A DNA stretch of 64,000 nucleotides, from positions 682,001-746,000 of the forward strand of contig JAPNXP010000018.1 in the NCBI GenBank assembly GCA_028753945.1, given 5' to 3'. This document shows positions 9,801 to 21,620 of the stretch, in pieces. The notes under the pieces are model-generated. The model had not been told where the DNA came from. It did no database searches and saw nothing but the letters and a program-made list of their open reading frames with translations. A program made the translations under genes and the position numbers. Each line of letters starts with the position of its first letter. The stretch's first letter is position 1. This stretch comes from Hexactinellida sp. DTS-2022. Its lineage: Eukaryota > Porifera > Hexactinellida.

Positions 9801-12683
9801 CGCCCGCCCCTCCTGTTGAAACACTACCGACAATTTTCTAAACATTCCTACTATACCAGTATACCCCCAAACATTTAGTAACAAGCTAGCTATTAACAAT
9901 CTAGAAAGGAAACCTAATATTAATTAATACTAACTATAAAGTCATTGACATTTGTTAGGATTGTATTTTATAAAGCTTCCCACTGGGCCACTTCGTTAAT
10001 CTCTGCTCGTAGCTTGTCTCAATACTCTGTCTCTACAGGATGCACTTAGTAGATCTAATTCCTTGAATATTTGTTCCTTACCTGCAATTATAATAAATTA
10101 AAACCAAGTTATCAATTAATTACTCTTGCGTTTAAATCCACTTCTTTCCTACTTACTTTTGTTCCTTCGTTATAATAAATGCACATAAATTACCACTCAG
10201 GCGCTAATTCTTCTACAGTTGTAACATTCGGTAACTACAAATGAGATTTTTTATGGTTTATATTTCTATTAAAGTATAAACCACTGTTAACTACAAGTTA
10301 AATAAAAGTTCCAGACAACAAATACTGTTTGTTATCTATGTTTTTAGATCGAGAAGATCCGAAATAAGCGCAAGGCGACACAACACCAGTATGAGAAGGA
10401 TTATATTCAAGCGCTCGACACTGTGAAGGAGCGTCTGAAGGAGACAGAGGGTCCGGACATGAAGGAACAGATGATGGACCAAATCAGACAATGGTTTATC
10501 GACGTGAGGGACTCGACAGGGAAGTTCCCAGAGTACCCAGACCAAGAGGACGGGGGCTCAACTAGAATATTCGTAGAGAAAGTGGTGGGCGATGAGCCGG
10601 ACGAGCCGGTGACAAAGGGGAAAGGAAAAAAGGGCAAAAAGGGAGACAAAGGAAAGGATAAAGACAAGAAGGAGAAAAAGGAGAAAGGCAAGAAAGGGAA
10701 GGGAAATAAGGGGGAGGATGACCCGGAGGGGTTCGTGATGAAACAGTCCAACTTCGCTCCGGAGCTGCAGCAGAGCTGTGTGCAGTACGCGGGCGTCTGG
10801 CAAGGGAGGGACGAGAATTCTAACTTCTCACAGAAGCACGACTCGGAGCTTATTAAGGAGAAGAAGCGAGTCGAGGTGGAGGAGGAGATCCGAGTGCAGG
10901 TGGACGAGCTGATGCGGGAGGAGCTGAAGAATCTCAAATTCGCAGTCGAGAAGGACAAGGGTGGCAAGGTCGGCAAGGGGAAAGCTAAAGGGAAGAAGGG
11001 AAAAGGGAAGGGAAAGGGGAAAGGAAAGGGTAAGGGAAAGAAGGAGAAAGACCTGACCCCAGACCGTACGATCGACTCTCTCTACCAGGAGCTAGCTGAG
11101 GAGGGGATTGTGATTAAGTATACCAAGACTCGACTCAGCGAGTATGTGGGGAATATAAACTACTTGGCCAGCACTCTCCGGGAGCTAAACCACGAGCCGA
11201 TGCCCTCTCTCGGGGAGGTGCGTCGCGTCATAACTGAGTACTGCATTCTCCCAATGGGCTCACAGGCGGTGCACGAGCGGGCGCCACACGTAAAGTCTGT
11301 TATGATAGGCGGGCCAGTGGGCACCGGGAAGAAAACCCTGCTGCACTCAATATGCACCGAAACGCAGTCCAACCTCTTCGATATCAGTCCGGTTAACCTA
11401 ATGGGGAAGTTCAGTGGCAAACAGGGCACCACAATGCTAGTGCACATGGTGTGGAAAGTCGCGCGCGCGCTCCCCCCCTCCGTTATCTGGATCGGAGACT
11501 GCGAGAAGACTTTCATGAAGAAGGTACCTAAAACAGATCTGTCGGACCCCAAACGCCTCAAGAAGGACATAACGAAGTCTATAAAACTCTTGAAGCAGGA
11601 ACACAGGGTGCTTATCATCGGAACTAGCAAATCTCCGTTCGACGCTGAGGTCAAAACTTTATGCGGATTTTACCAACGATTGATTCTGCTTCCCAGACCT
11701 GATTACGCATCTAGGTAAGTATTGTATGTTTCCAAATTAAAGCTACAATGGAATTGCTTTATTAGCAACTCGCATTTTGCATGAAATTTGGTTGCTAATA
11801 GGCAAAGTTGCTATTAGAGAAACAGAAATAACATTAAAAGCTCGCTTGGGACTTAAAATAAGTTGCTAATAGAGCAATGTTGCTAATAGGGGAGTTGCTA
11901 ATAAAGCAATTCCACTGTAGTTAAATACTAAGTATAATCATGACTAAGTATGCAGTCATCAATTTGACTCCAGACCTGACTATTGCTTGATTATCTCCAA
12001 GACACTCGTATTCCATGAGCTAAACACTAACATATATATGAAATAATCTGTATGATGTACTATGTTGCCATGTTATGGCATATGTTTTGCTCGGTTGCGT
12101 AAGTGGATAAATTGGTTATATATGCCAGTTATCAAGTGAATTATAACTAATCGCTAATCTGTAATCAGATATTCCCTTGCTTTCAAAAAATTGTAGTCTG
12201 CATTGTTAGTTGTAATTTGTAATTCTGTTTTCTGTTTACAGCAAGACCACCCACATACATTCATTCCAAACTAGCTTTATATATCGTGAATATGTATGTT
12301 TTCATTTCTATCTCTTTAGACTTGATATATGGAAATATTGGGTTGAGAAAATGAAGGGTCGTATGTCGGACCCGAGCACTGACTTCACTACTCTGGCGCG
12401 GGTCTCCGATGGATTCACACCCGGTCACTTCTATTTCTCCCTCAAGGCGGTGCTCACTGACCGGCGTCTGGCGCAAATGCACAGACGCCCGCTGACGGTC
12501 GGCGAGCTGGCAGCCCCGCTCTCCAGGGTGCAGCACATCGACGTGGCGCAGGAACAGCTGTTCAAGGACTGGTACGGGAAGACGCCGCTCGGACGGAAGC
12601 GGGCTAAGCTCGCGAAGGGCGACGCGGGAGATACCGGCGGGAAGAAGGAGAAAAAGGGGAAAGGAAAGAAGGGTAAGAAGTGA
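6815..12683 (+). CDS. IQCA1: IQ and AAA domain-containing protein, N-DRC subunit DRC11
   Basis: Four exons (6815-7179, 7542-7947, 10348-11714, 12320-12683) join in consistent phase to give about 833 residues, close to animal IQCA1. In order: an N-terminal helical region, an IQ motif (AALQIQRFWKGYITRRK), an acidic linker, two Lys/Gly-rich stretches, and an AAA+ domain. The Walker A is GPVGTGKKTLL, with Lys in place of the usual first Thr/Ser. The Walker B-like strand reads SVIWIGDCEK, so ATP hydrolysis may be weak. The C-terminal lid includes DWYGKTPLGRKR and ends in another KKGK run. DRC11 is part of the nexin-dynein regulatory complex that links outer doublets in motile cilia. The 2.4-kb second intron is AT-rich and holds mobile elements only. 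Confidence 0.92.
7301..7470. repeat. Dispersed repeat, GAGACGCTCC family
   Basis: It contains AATTATCCAGGAGTGCGAGA, GCTCCTTTTG, a GCGCGAAAATTTG box, GTGATTAAGGCGTATG and an end TTTATAAATGGCTGTA. The same blocks in the same order appear at 54041-54199 and, inverted, at 46420-46582 and 56250-56392. It sits in the first IQCA1 intron. Confidence 0.7.
8794..9018. mobile_element. MITE with GTTATAACGAAG terminal repeats
   Basis: The left end is AACTCCCGTTAAAACGAAG and the right end CTTCGTTATAACGAGAGTT. A middle block (CGCTTATAACGAA, GGAGATTTCCCCCA, TGCATTTATTATTAT) is repeated in tandem. A related copy is at 36616-36790. The remaining 9019-10347 of this intron is AT-rich with no gene I can support. 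Confidence 0.75.
11745..11919. mobile_element. MITE with GCTTTATTAGCAACT repeats in IQCA1 intron 3
   Basis: The left end ACAATGGAATTGCTTTATTA and right end TAATAAAGCAATTCCACTGT are inverted repeats, and GTTGCTAATAG recurs inside. A decayed relative lies at about 34353-34470. Confidence 0.75.
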
Positions 12684-13289
12684 TGTCTGTTTTATATCAA
12701 CTCGTGAATTTATATCTCATGTATTCAACTTTCTGTATTCGCAATCTGTTCATTATACAGAATTACAGATTGTGAGGATGTTATATCTACATAACACTAC
12801 ACACAATTATACTCTCATAATGTGGTCATTTATTTCCAATTATTATCGTTATTTCGTTTCTTGTTCTCCGTTGACAGCGATTGTTTTTGGCGACACTAAG
12901 TAGCCACTAACTGTTCTTCGGTCGATGGCGTACATAGATTGATTTTGGTCTGAATATCTTGTCCTGGAGGCTGGCTTCGCGATAGCGGGCAGGAATTGAT
13001 GTTTCAAGTCCCGAGACGGCTTCTAGCCATATAGCCAATCTCGTAGATTACAGAAAAATAATGTTTTTCCTTCATGATTGTACGTTTCGTATTGCGATAT
13101 TATAATTTTGTTAACGTCAGCTTCAAGCGATAATTAAATAACTAAGTCATAAGCTATTCGACCAAAACTACTTAAAATTTAATTAACAAAATGTATTAAA
13201 ACTACTTACATTTAATTAACAAAATGTGTTAAATATTTGTTGTTGCTATATACTAGTCCCGATCGGCAGTAAAGCGCTAACAGAGGAGT
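12684..13289. other. Intergenic space, no gene seen
   Basis: About 600 bp between IQCA1 and the class A GPCR. It is AT-rich and holds an imperfect direct repeat AAAACTACTTA-AATTTAATTAACAAAATG near 13165 and 13199. I see no coding exon or RNA gene. Confidence 0.5.
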
Positions 13290-15158
13290 ATGGACGTTGG
13301 GATTGAATGTGTGGGCACGTGTTTCTATAACTCGACCTCAATGCTGAACGCGACCTTCTACGAGTGTACCACCAGGTGTAACGTTTCGGTATTCGATGGG
13401 GTAGAGCGGGACGTTGGTAAGGGCATGTCGCTCCTAATAGTAGGGATGTTGGGACTGATTGGGAATATATTCACGATCGCATTGATATTCAGCTTCAAGA
13501 AGAGACATGTCCCAGATATTCTCGTACTCTCGCTTGCCTTTAATGACATCTCGTCCGTACTGTTTCCCATCTTCATCGCATTAATTGTGTATTTCTTTCC
13601 TTTGAGACTCCCTCAGGGCCACTGGAGCTGCGAACTAATGACCCTCCTCTCTCTGCTATCAAGAATAATGTCCATGTTCCTGCATACCTTAATCGGAATA
13701 GATCGTTTCCTTGCCATCGCTAGACCCTTGCAATATCGCCGTATTGTGAAGCCAACCACTGCATTGATAATAATAGTTATATTGTTCGTCGTATCTCTCC
13801 TGTTCTCTGTGATTCCTTGGGTGTATGACGTCAGTTTGGACCGTGATGATCCAGTGCAGTGTCTCCAGCACCTATCCTACTCCGTTAAGGGAATCTGTCT
13901 CTTCGACTACACCAGATTGTACCCGCTTCTCATCCTGTTTCTCGGCTGGGGTCAAATGATTCTGTTCTTCGTCGTGTTCGTGACCACAGCCACCATAACC
14001 ATGAGGTACTACTACAAGCGAACTCGACTGCTTAAGGGGAATGATAGGATTCTGCAGGAAGCCCTGAATGCGAGTAGCATCTCCAGGAGAGATCCCAAGA
14101 AGGAGACCAAAATATTAAAACACATTACCAAACTAGGAAGCAAAATGAAAGAGCGAAAATTGACAGAATGGCTCTGGCTGGAGTTCAGTTTTGAGTTTCA
14201 GTTTGTCCGGATGTTGTTCCTCCTCTCCATCCTATTCTACCTGACCTGGGCCCCCTCTCTGCTGATCATCGCCTACACAATGGTAACCTACAATGACGTA
14301 GTCAGCACGCGGCCGGAAGAGCTGATATTCTGGGGAATAAGGATTGCCGTTTTGAACATTGCCCTCAACCCGATCATTTACGCCGTATTCTCTACCCAGT
14401 ACCGCCACGCCTACTGGTACGCTATAAAGCGGTTCCTCTGTTGCTGCTGCAAGAATCTCTTCGTTGAGGAGAAGATCAGTCCGTTCGACAGGGACGAGAA
14501 GCGGCGGCAGAAGAAGCACCAGTTCCTGTCCGCCACCTCAGATATATCCGGGACCGGAGAGGCCGACGGGCCACAGAGCTACAATCGCGGCTCTCAGGCC
14601 CCCGCGCTCGCTACCATAACCGAGAACAGCTTGTCTAAGAACATGGAAGAGCCCACTTCCGAGGAGGTGAGGTCCTATCTGCCCTCCTACCTCGGCAAGA
14701 GGAGCAGAGCCATCAGGTTCGAAGACGAGATTTCCAGCTCCAGAACCCAAGATACCCAGGTGACCTCCATTAGTGAGATTCTCCCCGTGGTGCCTGTTCC
14801 CGGAGAGAAGAGGATTGACACGGGGGCCCTGGCGACGGAGGAGGGCGTGTCCATCTTCTCCATGAAGAGACAGATATTTGAGGGCTTCAGTGTTAAGCCG
14901 AGACAACAGGCCCCTAAGCGCAGCGGGAGAATGACAAAGCTGCTGATCGAAAAGCCAAAGAAAAAACCCGCCAAGACCGTGAGGGTGAAGGGAGAAAATG
15001 TGTTGGAGACACAGCAGTCTAAACAGAAGATCCATAAGACCATGCCACAAATATACGCCAGTCCTTACGTCGAAGAATCCAAGCTCCTCTCGGGGTCTCC
15101 GAAATTGGAGCGCACTAGCTCTCAGCGGCCAAAGAGGCCCGCTATCTCCCTGAAGTAA
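13290..15158 (+). CDS. Rhodopsin-class (class A) GPCR, orphan
   Basis: A single exon of 622 residues. TM1 has the GN pair (LGLIGNIFTIALIF). TM3 ends in DRF in place of DRY (IGIDRFLAIARPLQY). TM6 carries TWAP rather than CWxP, and TM7 has NPIIYAVF. Extracellular cysteines in WSCEL and in loop 2 could form the usual disulphide. The N-terminus has several N-glycosylation sequons. The third loop is long and basic. The roughly 240-residue tail starts with a Cys cluster (RFLCCCCKN), a possible palmitoylation site, and is Ser/Lys-rich with no domain I recognise. The ligand class is unclear; TM1-TM3 resemble peptide, prostanoid or amine receptors only in general ways. A CAG lies 6 nt before the ATG. 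Confidence 0.88.
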   Translation: MDVGIECVGTCFYNSTSMLNATFYECTTRCNVSVFDGVERDVGKGMSLLIVGMLGLIGNIFTIALIFSFKKRHVPDILVLSLAFNDISSVLFPIFIALIVYFFPLRLPQGHWSCELMTLLSLLSRIMSMFLHTLIGIDRFLAIARPLQYRRIVKPTTALIIIVILFVVSLLFSVIPWVYDVSLDRDDPVQCLQHLSYSVKGICLFDYTRLYPLLILFLGWGQMILFFVVFVTTATITMRYYYKRTRLLKGNDRILQEALNASSISRRDPKKETKILKHITKLGSKMKERKLTEWLWLEFSFEFQFVRMLFLLSILFYLTWAPSLLIIAYTMVTYNDVVSTRPEELIFWGIRIAVLNIALNPIIYAVFSTQYRHAYWYAIKRFLCCCCKNLFVEEKISPFDRDEKRRQKKHQFLSATSDISGTGEADGPQSYNRGSQAPALATITENSLSKNMEEPTSEEVRSYLPSYLGKRSRAIRFEDEISSSRTQDTQVTSISEILPVVPVPGEKRIDTGALATEEGVSIFSMKRQIFEGFSVKPRQQAPKRSGRMTKLLIEKPKKKPAKTVRVKGENVLETQQSKQKIHKTMPQIYASPYVEESKLLSGSPKLERTSSQRPKRPAISLK

Positions 15159-15765
15159 TCTGCCCCTTGTCACGAAATATTAGTCCACTTATGATATTGC
15201 TTACAGCACTTTTTACTTTGTACTCCTATTTTGTAATTCTGTTATCTACATTTATTTTATTTAACTATTATTTTACTCTCAAATTGTACCTTGAAGACGG
15301 TAATCTGATTTTAAGTTCTTGTCGTGCCAGTTACGCATCTCTACAGAGTGCTCTGTTGGAGTTCATGTTCTAATTACTTGCTTTGTATGCTGTAGGGCTT
15401 GAACTGCATACAGTCATCCCGGCTCCTAATGTTACTAATACTTAAATCGAAATTGTACCCTCTATGGTGCGAAATGTAGGGAGATAATTATCTTCCATCT
15501 TTTTGAGGCTTTGAAGATTAGTCTCTTGTAATTTTATCTCCTTTGTTCTAAATACTTGTTACTAACGAGTATTGTTCGACTCGACTCCTTTACTTAAATT
15601 TTTATTGAACTCTAATCAAATATGAACACACATGTATAGAAGTCCCTCAAAATATTGAACTGTTATTAATAAAAAGAAATTTGCGATATTTTAATGGAAA
15701 TACGTCAATGATTTTGTTCTGTAAGCCACAAAATTTCGATTGATAGCATTGTATTGTCTAGAGCT
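15159..15765. other. Intergenic space, no gene seen
   Basis: About 600 bp of AT-rich sequence between the GPCR and RPB7. No conserved coding sequence or structured repeat was recognised. Confidence 0.5.
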
Positions 15766-16287
15766 ATGTTCTATAAGATAATATTAGACCATGAGATCCT
15801 GTTACACCCTAAATATTTCGGGCCGGACATCAAGGAGGTGATGAGAAAGAAACTCTACTCCGAAGTGGAGGGCTCCTGCTCGGGGAAATACGGTTTTGTG
15901 ATCGCAGTCACTCGCATTTTTGATAATCAAGAGCCAGGCCTCCTTCAGGCCGGGAGAGGATTCGTAGTTTTTAAACTCAAATACGAAGCAGTCGTATTTC
16001 GTCCGATAAAAGGCGAAGTTTTAGAAGCGATTGTAACTCAGGTTAATAAGGTGGGTCTCTTCACACAAATCGGGCCCTTAAACTGTTTCGTATCAAAGCA
16101 CTGTATTCCTACCGAGGTTAAGTTTGACCAGAACACGAACCCCCCTTGCTATAGGAATGACGACGGAGACACCACCATTCAGGAGGGCAGCTGCATCCGT
16201 CTCAGGATTGTAGGCACGCGCGTGAATGCTATGGACATATTCGCTATTGGGTCTCTAATGGAGGACTACCTTGGTGTGATTAGTTAG
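15766..16287 (+). CDS. POLR2G: DNA-directed RNA polymerase II subunit RPB7
   Basis: A single exon of 173 residues. It starts [20 protein letters not shown] and contains [35 protein letters not shown] and [14 protein letters not shown], all hallmarks of RPB7. The N-terminal ribonucleoprotein-like half is followed by an OB/S1-type half that contacts nascent RNA. With RPB4 it forms the stalk of RNA polymerase II. Length matches the family (about 172). The ATG at 15766 is chosen because it matches the conserved N-terminus and follows a TAG by 4 nt. Confidence 0.97.
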   Translation: MFYKIILDHEILLHPKYFGPDIKEVMRKKLYSEVEGSCSGKYGFVIAVTRIFDNQEPGLLQAGRGFVVFKLKYEAVVFRPIKGEVLEAIVTQVNKVGLFTQIGPLNCFVSKHCIPTEVKFDQNTNPPCYRNDDGDTTIQEGSCIRLRIVGTRVNAMDIFAIGSLMEDYLGVIS

Positions 16288-16515
16288 GACGATGTAATTA
16301 TATTTGAAATATGCTTGCAATAGTGTTTGTTCATGTTTTGAGTATGAAATGGCTATCATAGTTAGGTTACACTCAATAACATCTATTTCGTACATAGATT
16401 TTGCAACAACTTAGCTATGTACCATAGGACAGCCCAATTATACAATGTGTATTGATTGTTGGTTGATATGTAAGGTAATTTGTTTAATTTGATTTGTATT
16501 CAAAATAATACAATC

Positions 16516-16521
16516 AATAAA
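16516..16521 (+). promoter_or_regulatory. Likely polyadenylation signal of RPB7
   Basis: AATAAA lies about 230 bp after the RPB7 stop, before the convergent TGF-beta gene. The 346-bp gap 16288-16633 holds nothing else. Confidence 0.45.
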
Positions 16522-16633
16522 ACATTATAAAAGCTAATAAAAATATACAATATACATACATCTTATGAATTTGTTTTCAGAGATTGTGGTTGTTAAAATT
16601 GGGGATTGCTAGACGAATTGAATGGGAGTCTCT

Positions 16634-19612
16634 TTACCGACAGGAACACGATCTGACTATGACATTAGGAAGTTTAGCCACGATTGGTTCATTGTTATTG
16701 TTAAAATAAATAATGTTAAGTGACTCGTATTCATTTGGTACGCAGCAAGGCCCGATGTGTCTGTTATTCTTTGTCGCGTATTTGTATAGGATGTCATAGA
16801 ACAGGTTATTTTCCGTGTGCCAGTTCAGCGGACAACTTCCATCGCAGTAATTGGCATTGAAAGAAGGCGGCGACGCAATGTAGTCCCATCCTAAGTCTTT
16901 GCTGAAGTTTATTTCCAGAGGTCGGACGCAGCAGTTTTCTTCGTTCCTCCCTGTGCAGTAGCGAAGAGAGGCTGATCTCCGGGATCGCCTGTTCTCAGCG
17001 TCTCGCTCGTCGTAGGACTGTACGAGTATTCTCGGTGGCTCTCTCGTCTCGTCAACAAGCCGTGTGATCTTTTTGTTGTTTTTAAACACTGCCATTCTGA
17101 GACTGAATTCGAGAGAAGGACCTTCTCTGCTGTGTCTGCTTTTCTTGAGCAGATTATGTACGTACTTGGTTATGTCGAGCTTGTAAGTGTCCGCGATAGC
17201 TCGAATGGGTTGCTTAATGAGCACCACTTCCTTCCCTCCCTGCTCCGCGTAGAGAACGAGCGTGTGAACATTCTTGGGAGATTCCGGGGTCAAACTCAGT
17301 TCCTTTCCAAGTTTGAATATTAGCTTAGCTTTGTAGACATTCTGGTGCTTGGGTTCTATCGTGAAGTTGAAGAAGAGATAGCTGTAGGCGTAAATAGTTG
17401 TTTGTTCGCGTTTATTTTGTTGAGAGATACCTAAGAAATATTTTGCATAAATATTGCAGCCATAATAAAATTTTGCTTACTGTCCAAAAATAATTCATTC
17501 AATTCGCAAATTTTTTATTGAAACTTTTTTGTTGTGATTCTTGTCTGCAAGACTACACCAGACAATACAAGATTTGGATGAATCTCCATCAGGCCTTTTG
17601 AGGTGATAAGTATTGAAAACTTAGTAATTATTGAAATACATCATAGTTCAGATGGCTTAGTTAAATGCTAATCAGTCCTCGCAAACTCAATTGTACTCTT
17701 AAGAACGGCTGTTAGGAATGGTAGTGTTAGTGTCGATTCCATGTGCGTCTCTTAGAGATTTCATTTCGAGGGAAGTCAAATGCTTTCTTATTACCTTTTA
17801 TGTTGTTAGAATTTAATTGATTAGAATTTCATTTTACTGAATAAGTAAATAAATCTGCAGCTGCCAAGTGCGCTAATCCTTACGTCATTTGGTTATACAT
17901 GTTAGTATTTCTGAGATTCCAATTACTGTAATTATCTTTACTGCAATAGAAATGCTACTCTCCAGATTCTCTTAATAAACAGAATTTTCTTATAATGTTT
18001 CTCTACTTAGAGTGTCATTGATACGGGTTAACATTATCTTATCTGTCTGAACTTGATGGTATTCAGGTGGCTATTCTATTGGTAATTAATTCAATTCGAT
18101 CATAAAAATTGCTCGATTTTGTTTTTGCCTTGTCCTATAAGATATAAGAAGCCCAGACATCGCATTACTTGCGATTGCAATTGTGAAGAATGCAGATAGG
18201 GATTTTTTTGGGGTTTTGTTTTATATCAACAGAGATCGTTTACGTATTCGAGTTTGTTCATTTCAATTAGTGATAACTTTCCATTTTAATACTAAATTAA
18301 GTCGCAATTATACTCGCAAGTCACAACTTATCCAATTTGAAACTAACTTTATCAACAATTTCCTATCCTTGCTGATGAGTTTGTTATCACATAGTTTTGG
18401 CTTCTAATTATTGATTATGTTTACTAATGAGTTTAGATAGCCTCAAATATTCAATCCACCCTCTGATCTGATACTCTAACTGCGCTTTTAATCTACACAT
18501 CAAATTTGTAGATTACAATTTGACATTTAATAAATTAATAAAAGTTTGGCGAATTCCAATTTTATTAATTTATCACATAATGAATACGCGTTCAAATAAT
18601 TCTCTAAAACGATTGTTGAATTTAGGGAATGCTGAAAGTTTTAAAAAATACATTAAAAGATGTTGATTTATAATTTCAGTCTGGCAACCGTTTAAACTAA
18701 AGTTATTGTTACCCGTTTGACACTTAAAATGCTGGTGATAATTGGTTTGTTTATCATTCATTTAGTAACTCTGTGGGGGGTACTATTTCATCATGCTTTG
18801 TTTACCCTTGTTTACTCGAAAATTTCGGATATTTAGTTACTATAATAAAATTGTTTTCGATTTTATCGAATTTTATAGCTTTGTTTACTATAAATACATC
18901 ATCATCATCATCTCTATCAACGAAGTGATACTTGTTTTTAACCTCTTCCGTTCGAATAACTGGTTGAGGTTTATAGTAGATTAAACTAAGATGACTAAGC
19001 AAACAATATATATTTATAGACCATCCAATCTGTCTGAACATGATACAAGGGGGGTATATCTAATGAACGGGTCGCCGTCCCTCCAAAGTAATAAAATTGC
19101 AACAGCACAAAATAACTTGCTTATTATAACTTTATGTTTGTGTGGAAATTTTCTTAGAAAATCGACTATTTTGGTATATAAACCGTTATTATTCTTAAAA
19201 TGTTCGTCATAAAGAGTGAAAATCTATATTAATACTCACCGAATTTGTGTCTGGTCTGTGAGGCTGAGTGTGTGGTTATAGGCATGGCGTAGTAGGGGGG
19301 CGTGTGGGGGGCGGAATTCGCCTTCTGTAGAGAAGAGAAATCTTTGATCATGCTCGCGGGTAAAGTATTTGGAGCTGTTACGTTGGGAGCCTCATTCAGA
19401 CCCAATTTTGAGAGAATTTCTTTTTTTAGCGATTCAATTCGGTTATACTTCTCTAATACTTTGTTTCTCACGCACAGTTTCTGCGATTCTCTGTTAATAT
19501 TTTTGTCGTCACAGTTCAATCCGGTTGTTGCAGCTGCATGTAAGAGGGTTTGAAACAACAGAGAGAAGACAACAAATTTATATAATAATTGGTTCATTTT
19601 AATATTCCACAA
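16634..19612 (-). CDS. TGF-beta ligand precursor (TGF-beta-type, nine-cysteine mature domain)
   Basis: Two exons on the minus strand, 19240-19612 and 16634-17430, join in phase (Gly codon split 1+2) to give about 389 residues. Exon 1 has a signal peptide and a latency-peptide start, NRIESLKKEILSKLGL, matching the straitjacket helix of TGF-beta prodomains. Exon 2 has the rest of the prodomain, a furin site RRSRR, and the mature domain. The mature part holds nine cysteines in TGF-beta order: YCTGRNEENCC, FNANYCDGSC, IGPCCVP and the terminal RSCSCR. The Cys pair near its N-terminus and KDLGWDYI are typical of TGF-beta, activin-beta and myostatin ligands. The ligand would be secreted and bind serine/threonine kinase receptors. 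The start may be the internal Met at 19597. The 1.8-kb intron is AT-rich with no gene seen. Confidence 0.9.
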
Positions 19613-21620
19613 TACACAAGTGATTTTGTTGTTTGCCGCGATTGTTTATATAGTTTGCCCGTAGTAGAGCACTTGAGTATAGAGCCTATAGAGTAGATCA
19701 AACCCACCAAGTCCGATCTTAGCTTGAGTGAAAAATTGCTTGAGTTAGTCCCAGTTTGATCATGGCATTTGTGCATTATTGAGGTACTTAAATAACTGCA
19801 CTGAACATCTGTATTGGGAAACCAATGCAGATCCAAACCTGTGTCATTGATCGGAATGCCACTACTGCTTCTCAGATACTTTATAATACTTGATTATTAT
19901 ATTTATATTAATGAAATATTTTGTGGTTTTTATTTTAATGCAATTCATAATTTCATATTATGAGCTGAGTAAAGTATTGTTAACATGTATCTGAATATTT
20001 CGCCTACGACCTTGAGGTGCTTGATTGAAGTTGCGTGTATAAATTCTCTGTTTTTATTCGATTGACAAAATTGCATTACTCTACCAATAGTTTAATTTTT
20101 CTTAGAATTTTTTTCAAAACTGTTAATCAGTGACTTGGGTACCTTCTCCGAATATTAAATTATACTTAATTAAATCCCCAAAGTAGTTTGCTAATTCGCT
20201 TACGCACTCACGGTATTATATTAATAATATTAATAACATTGATCTCAAGTTAAGTGATTAATGAATAATTATCTTTTTATATTTACTAAATTTAATAAAA
20301 GAGCTCTTAGTGGCATTGAGGCAATGGAACTCTGTGACAATTCTATCACCACAGTTCTATTAATGATTCTCATCTCCAGCCATTTGTTTTGGTTTCATTT
20401 GTTAGAAAATGATTGCAATATGCTGCTTGCTATTGAACGCATTTTACGCAAATAATATTACTTTGGTAAAATTTATTGAAGCTCTTTCACTGCTAGTTCT
20501 ACTTAAGATCTTATCAATATTTGGGAATTGGCATATTTTGTCAGATTCTCCTGACTTGCCAGTGACATATTTAAGTCTCCTCATCTGGTTATTATTCGAG
20601 TGTAATCTGCGCTAATACTTAATATAGTTATTAATCATTAGTACGTACGTACAGTAATTTTAAACTCCAACTTTGGATCTTTATAAATTTTAATAAATTA
20701 AAATACAGACGACTCCGCTATACTGTATTAACTAAACTTGAATGCTTGTCTGACATTTGTTAGAATATTTCCGAAGAAATTTGATACTTTATATCTAACT
20801 TTATTTTAATTGTTTTCGACCTTTCAATTAAGTTATTAATTTCCTATTACAGACTCTTTGATTATTATTACTTATTCAGTTTAGATACACTTCCTATCAT
20901 TTTGATAATTATAAAATTCCTTTTATCGCGTACCTTCAATACATCCATCAGTTTGACAATTTAATTGGTTCCAAAGTGCCAATATATTCATAATTATTTG
21001 ACTTCTACTGTTTGTGAGTCCGTATATTCTAGGGTGCAGACACGAACACTGTTTTTATTATTGAAAGTTTATTAGTATTCCCAGTATACTAATCAAACAA
21101 TGTATCCACTATCTATACCAATGTAAGGTGGTTATGAACAGATGTGTTATGTTTGACTTTGTTTTATATGAAAATATCTTTATTCCCTTTTGGTTATTTT
21201 ATGTTATACAGGCTTAGACCCAAATCCAGCCATCGTTTCGTTTGAAATATAAAATGATGGATAGTATTCTGCTGATTTCGCTAAATTGCAGGATTGTAGG
21301 TTTTTAATTTTAATATATAAGGGAGAGCAAGTTCTAGCTAGGTTTCTATCAAATTAAATTCCTTACTTGTTTTGTATAACATTCTGAAACTCCGGCTTCG
21401 GCTTCGATATCGAAAACTTGACTGTTCAAATGTAAATATACGTATAGTATTCCCTCAAATTTCCTGGGATAACTTGTTTGGTATCAGACCTGATTTCCTT
21501 ATCTACCAGGGACATTCGAAGTTTGTACTAATTAGACGGAATTCCATTCGTACTAATCGCGTTTCTATTGCGTATCTCAATCTGGTAGATTCCTTAGATA
21601 AGTTTAGTCCACTGATACTG
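19613..21620. other. Intergenic space, no gene seen
   Basis: Two kilobases of AT-rich sequence between the divergent TGF-beta and R3H genes, the emptiest stretch in the window. It should hold both promoters. No coding exon, RNA gene or clear repeat was recognised. Confidence 0.45.

Noticed and set aside
10407..10976. 189-codon minus-strand frame rich in Ser/Pro/Phe
   Set aside because: Antisense to the Lys/Gly-rich part of IQCA1; composition explains the open frame.
18793..19212. Overlapping small frames on both strands in the TGF-beta intron
   Set aside because: AT-rich, hydrophobic, no start context or domain; consistent with chance.
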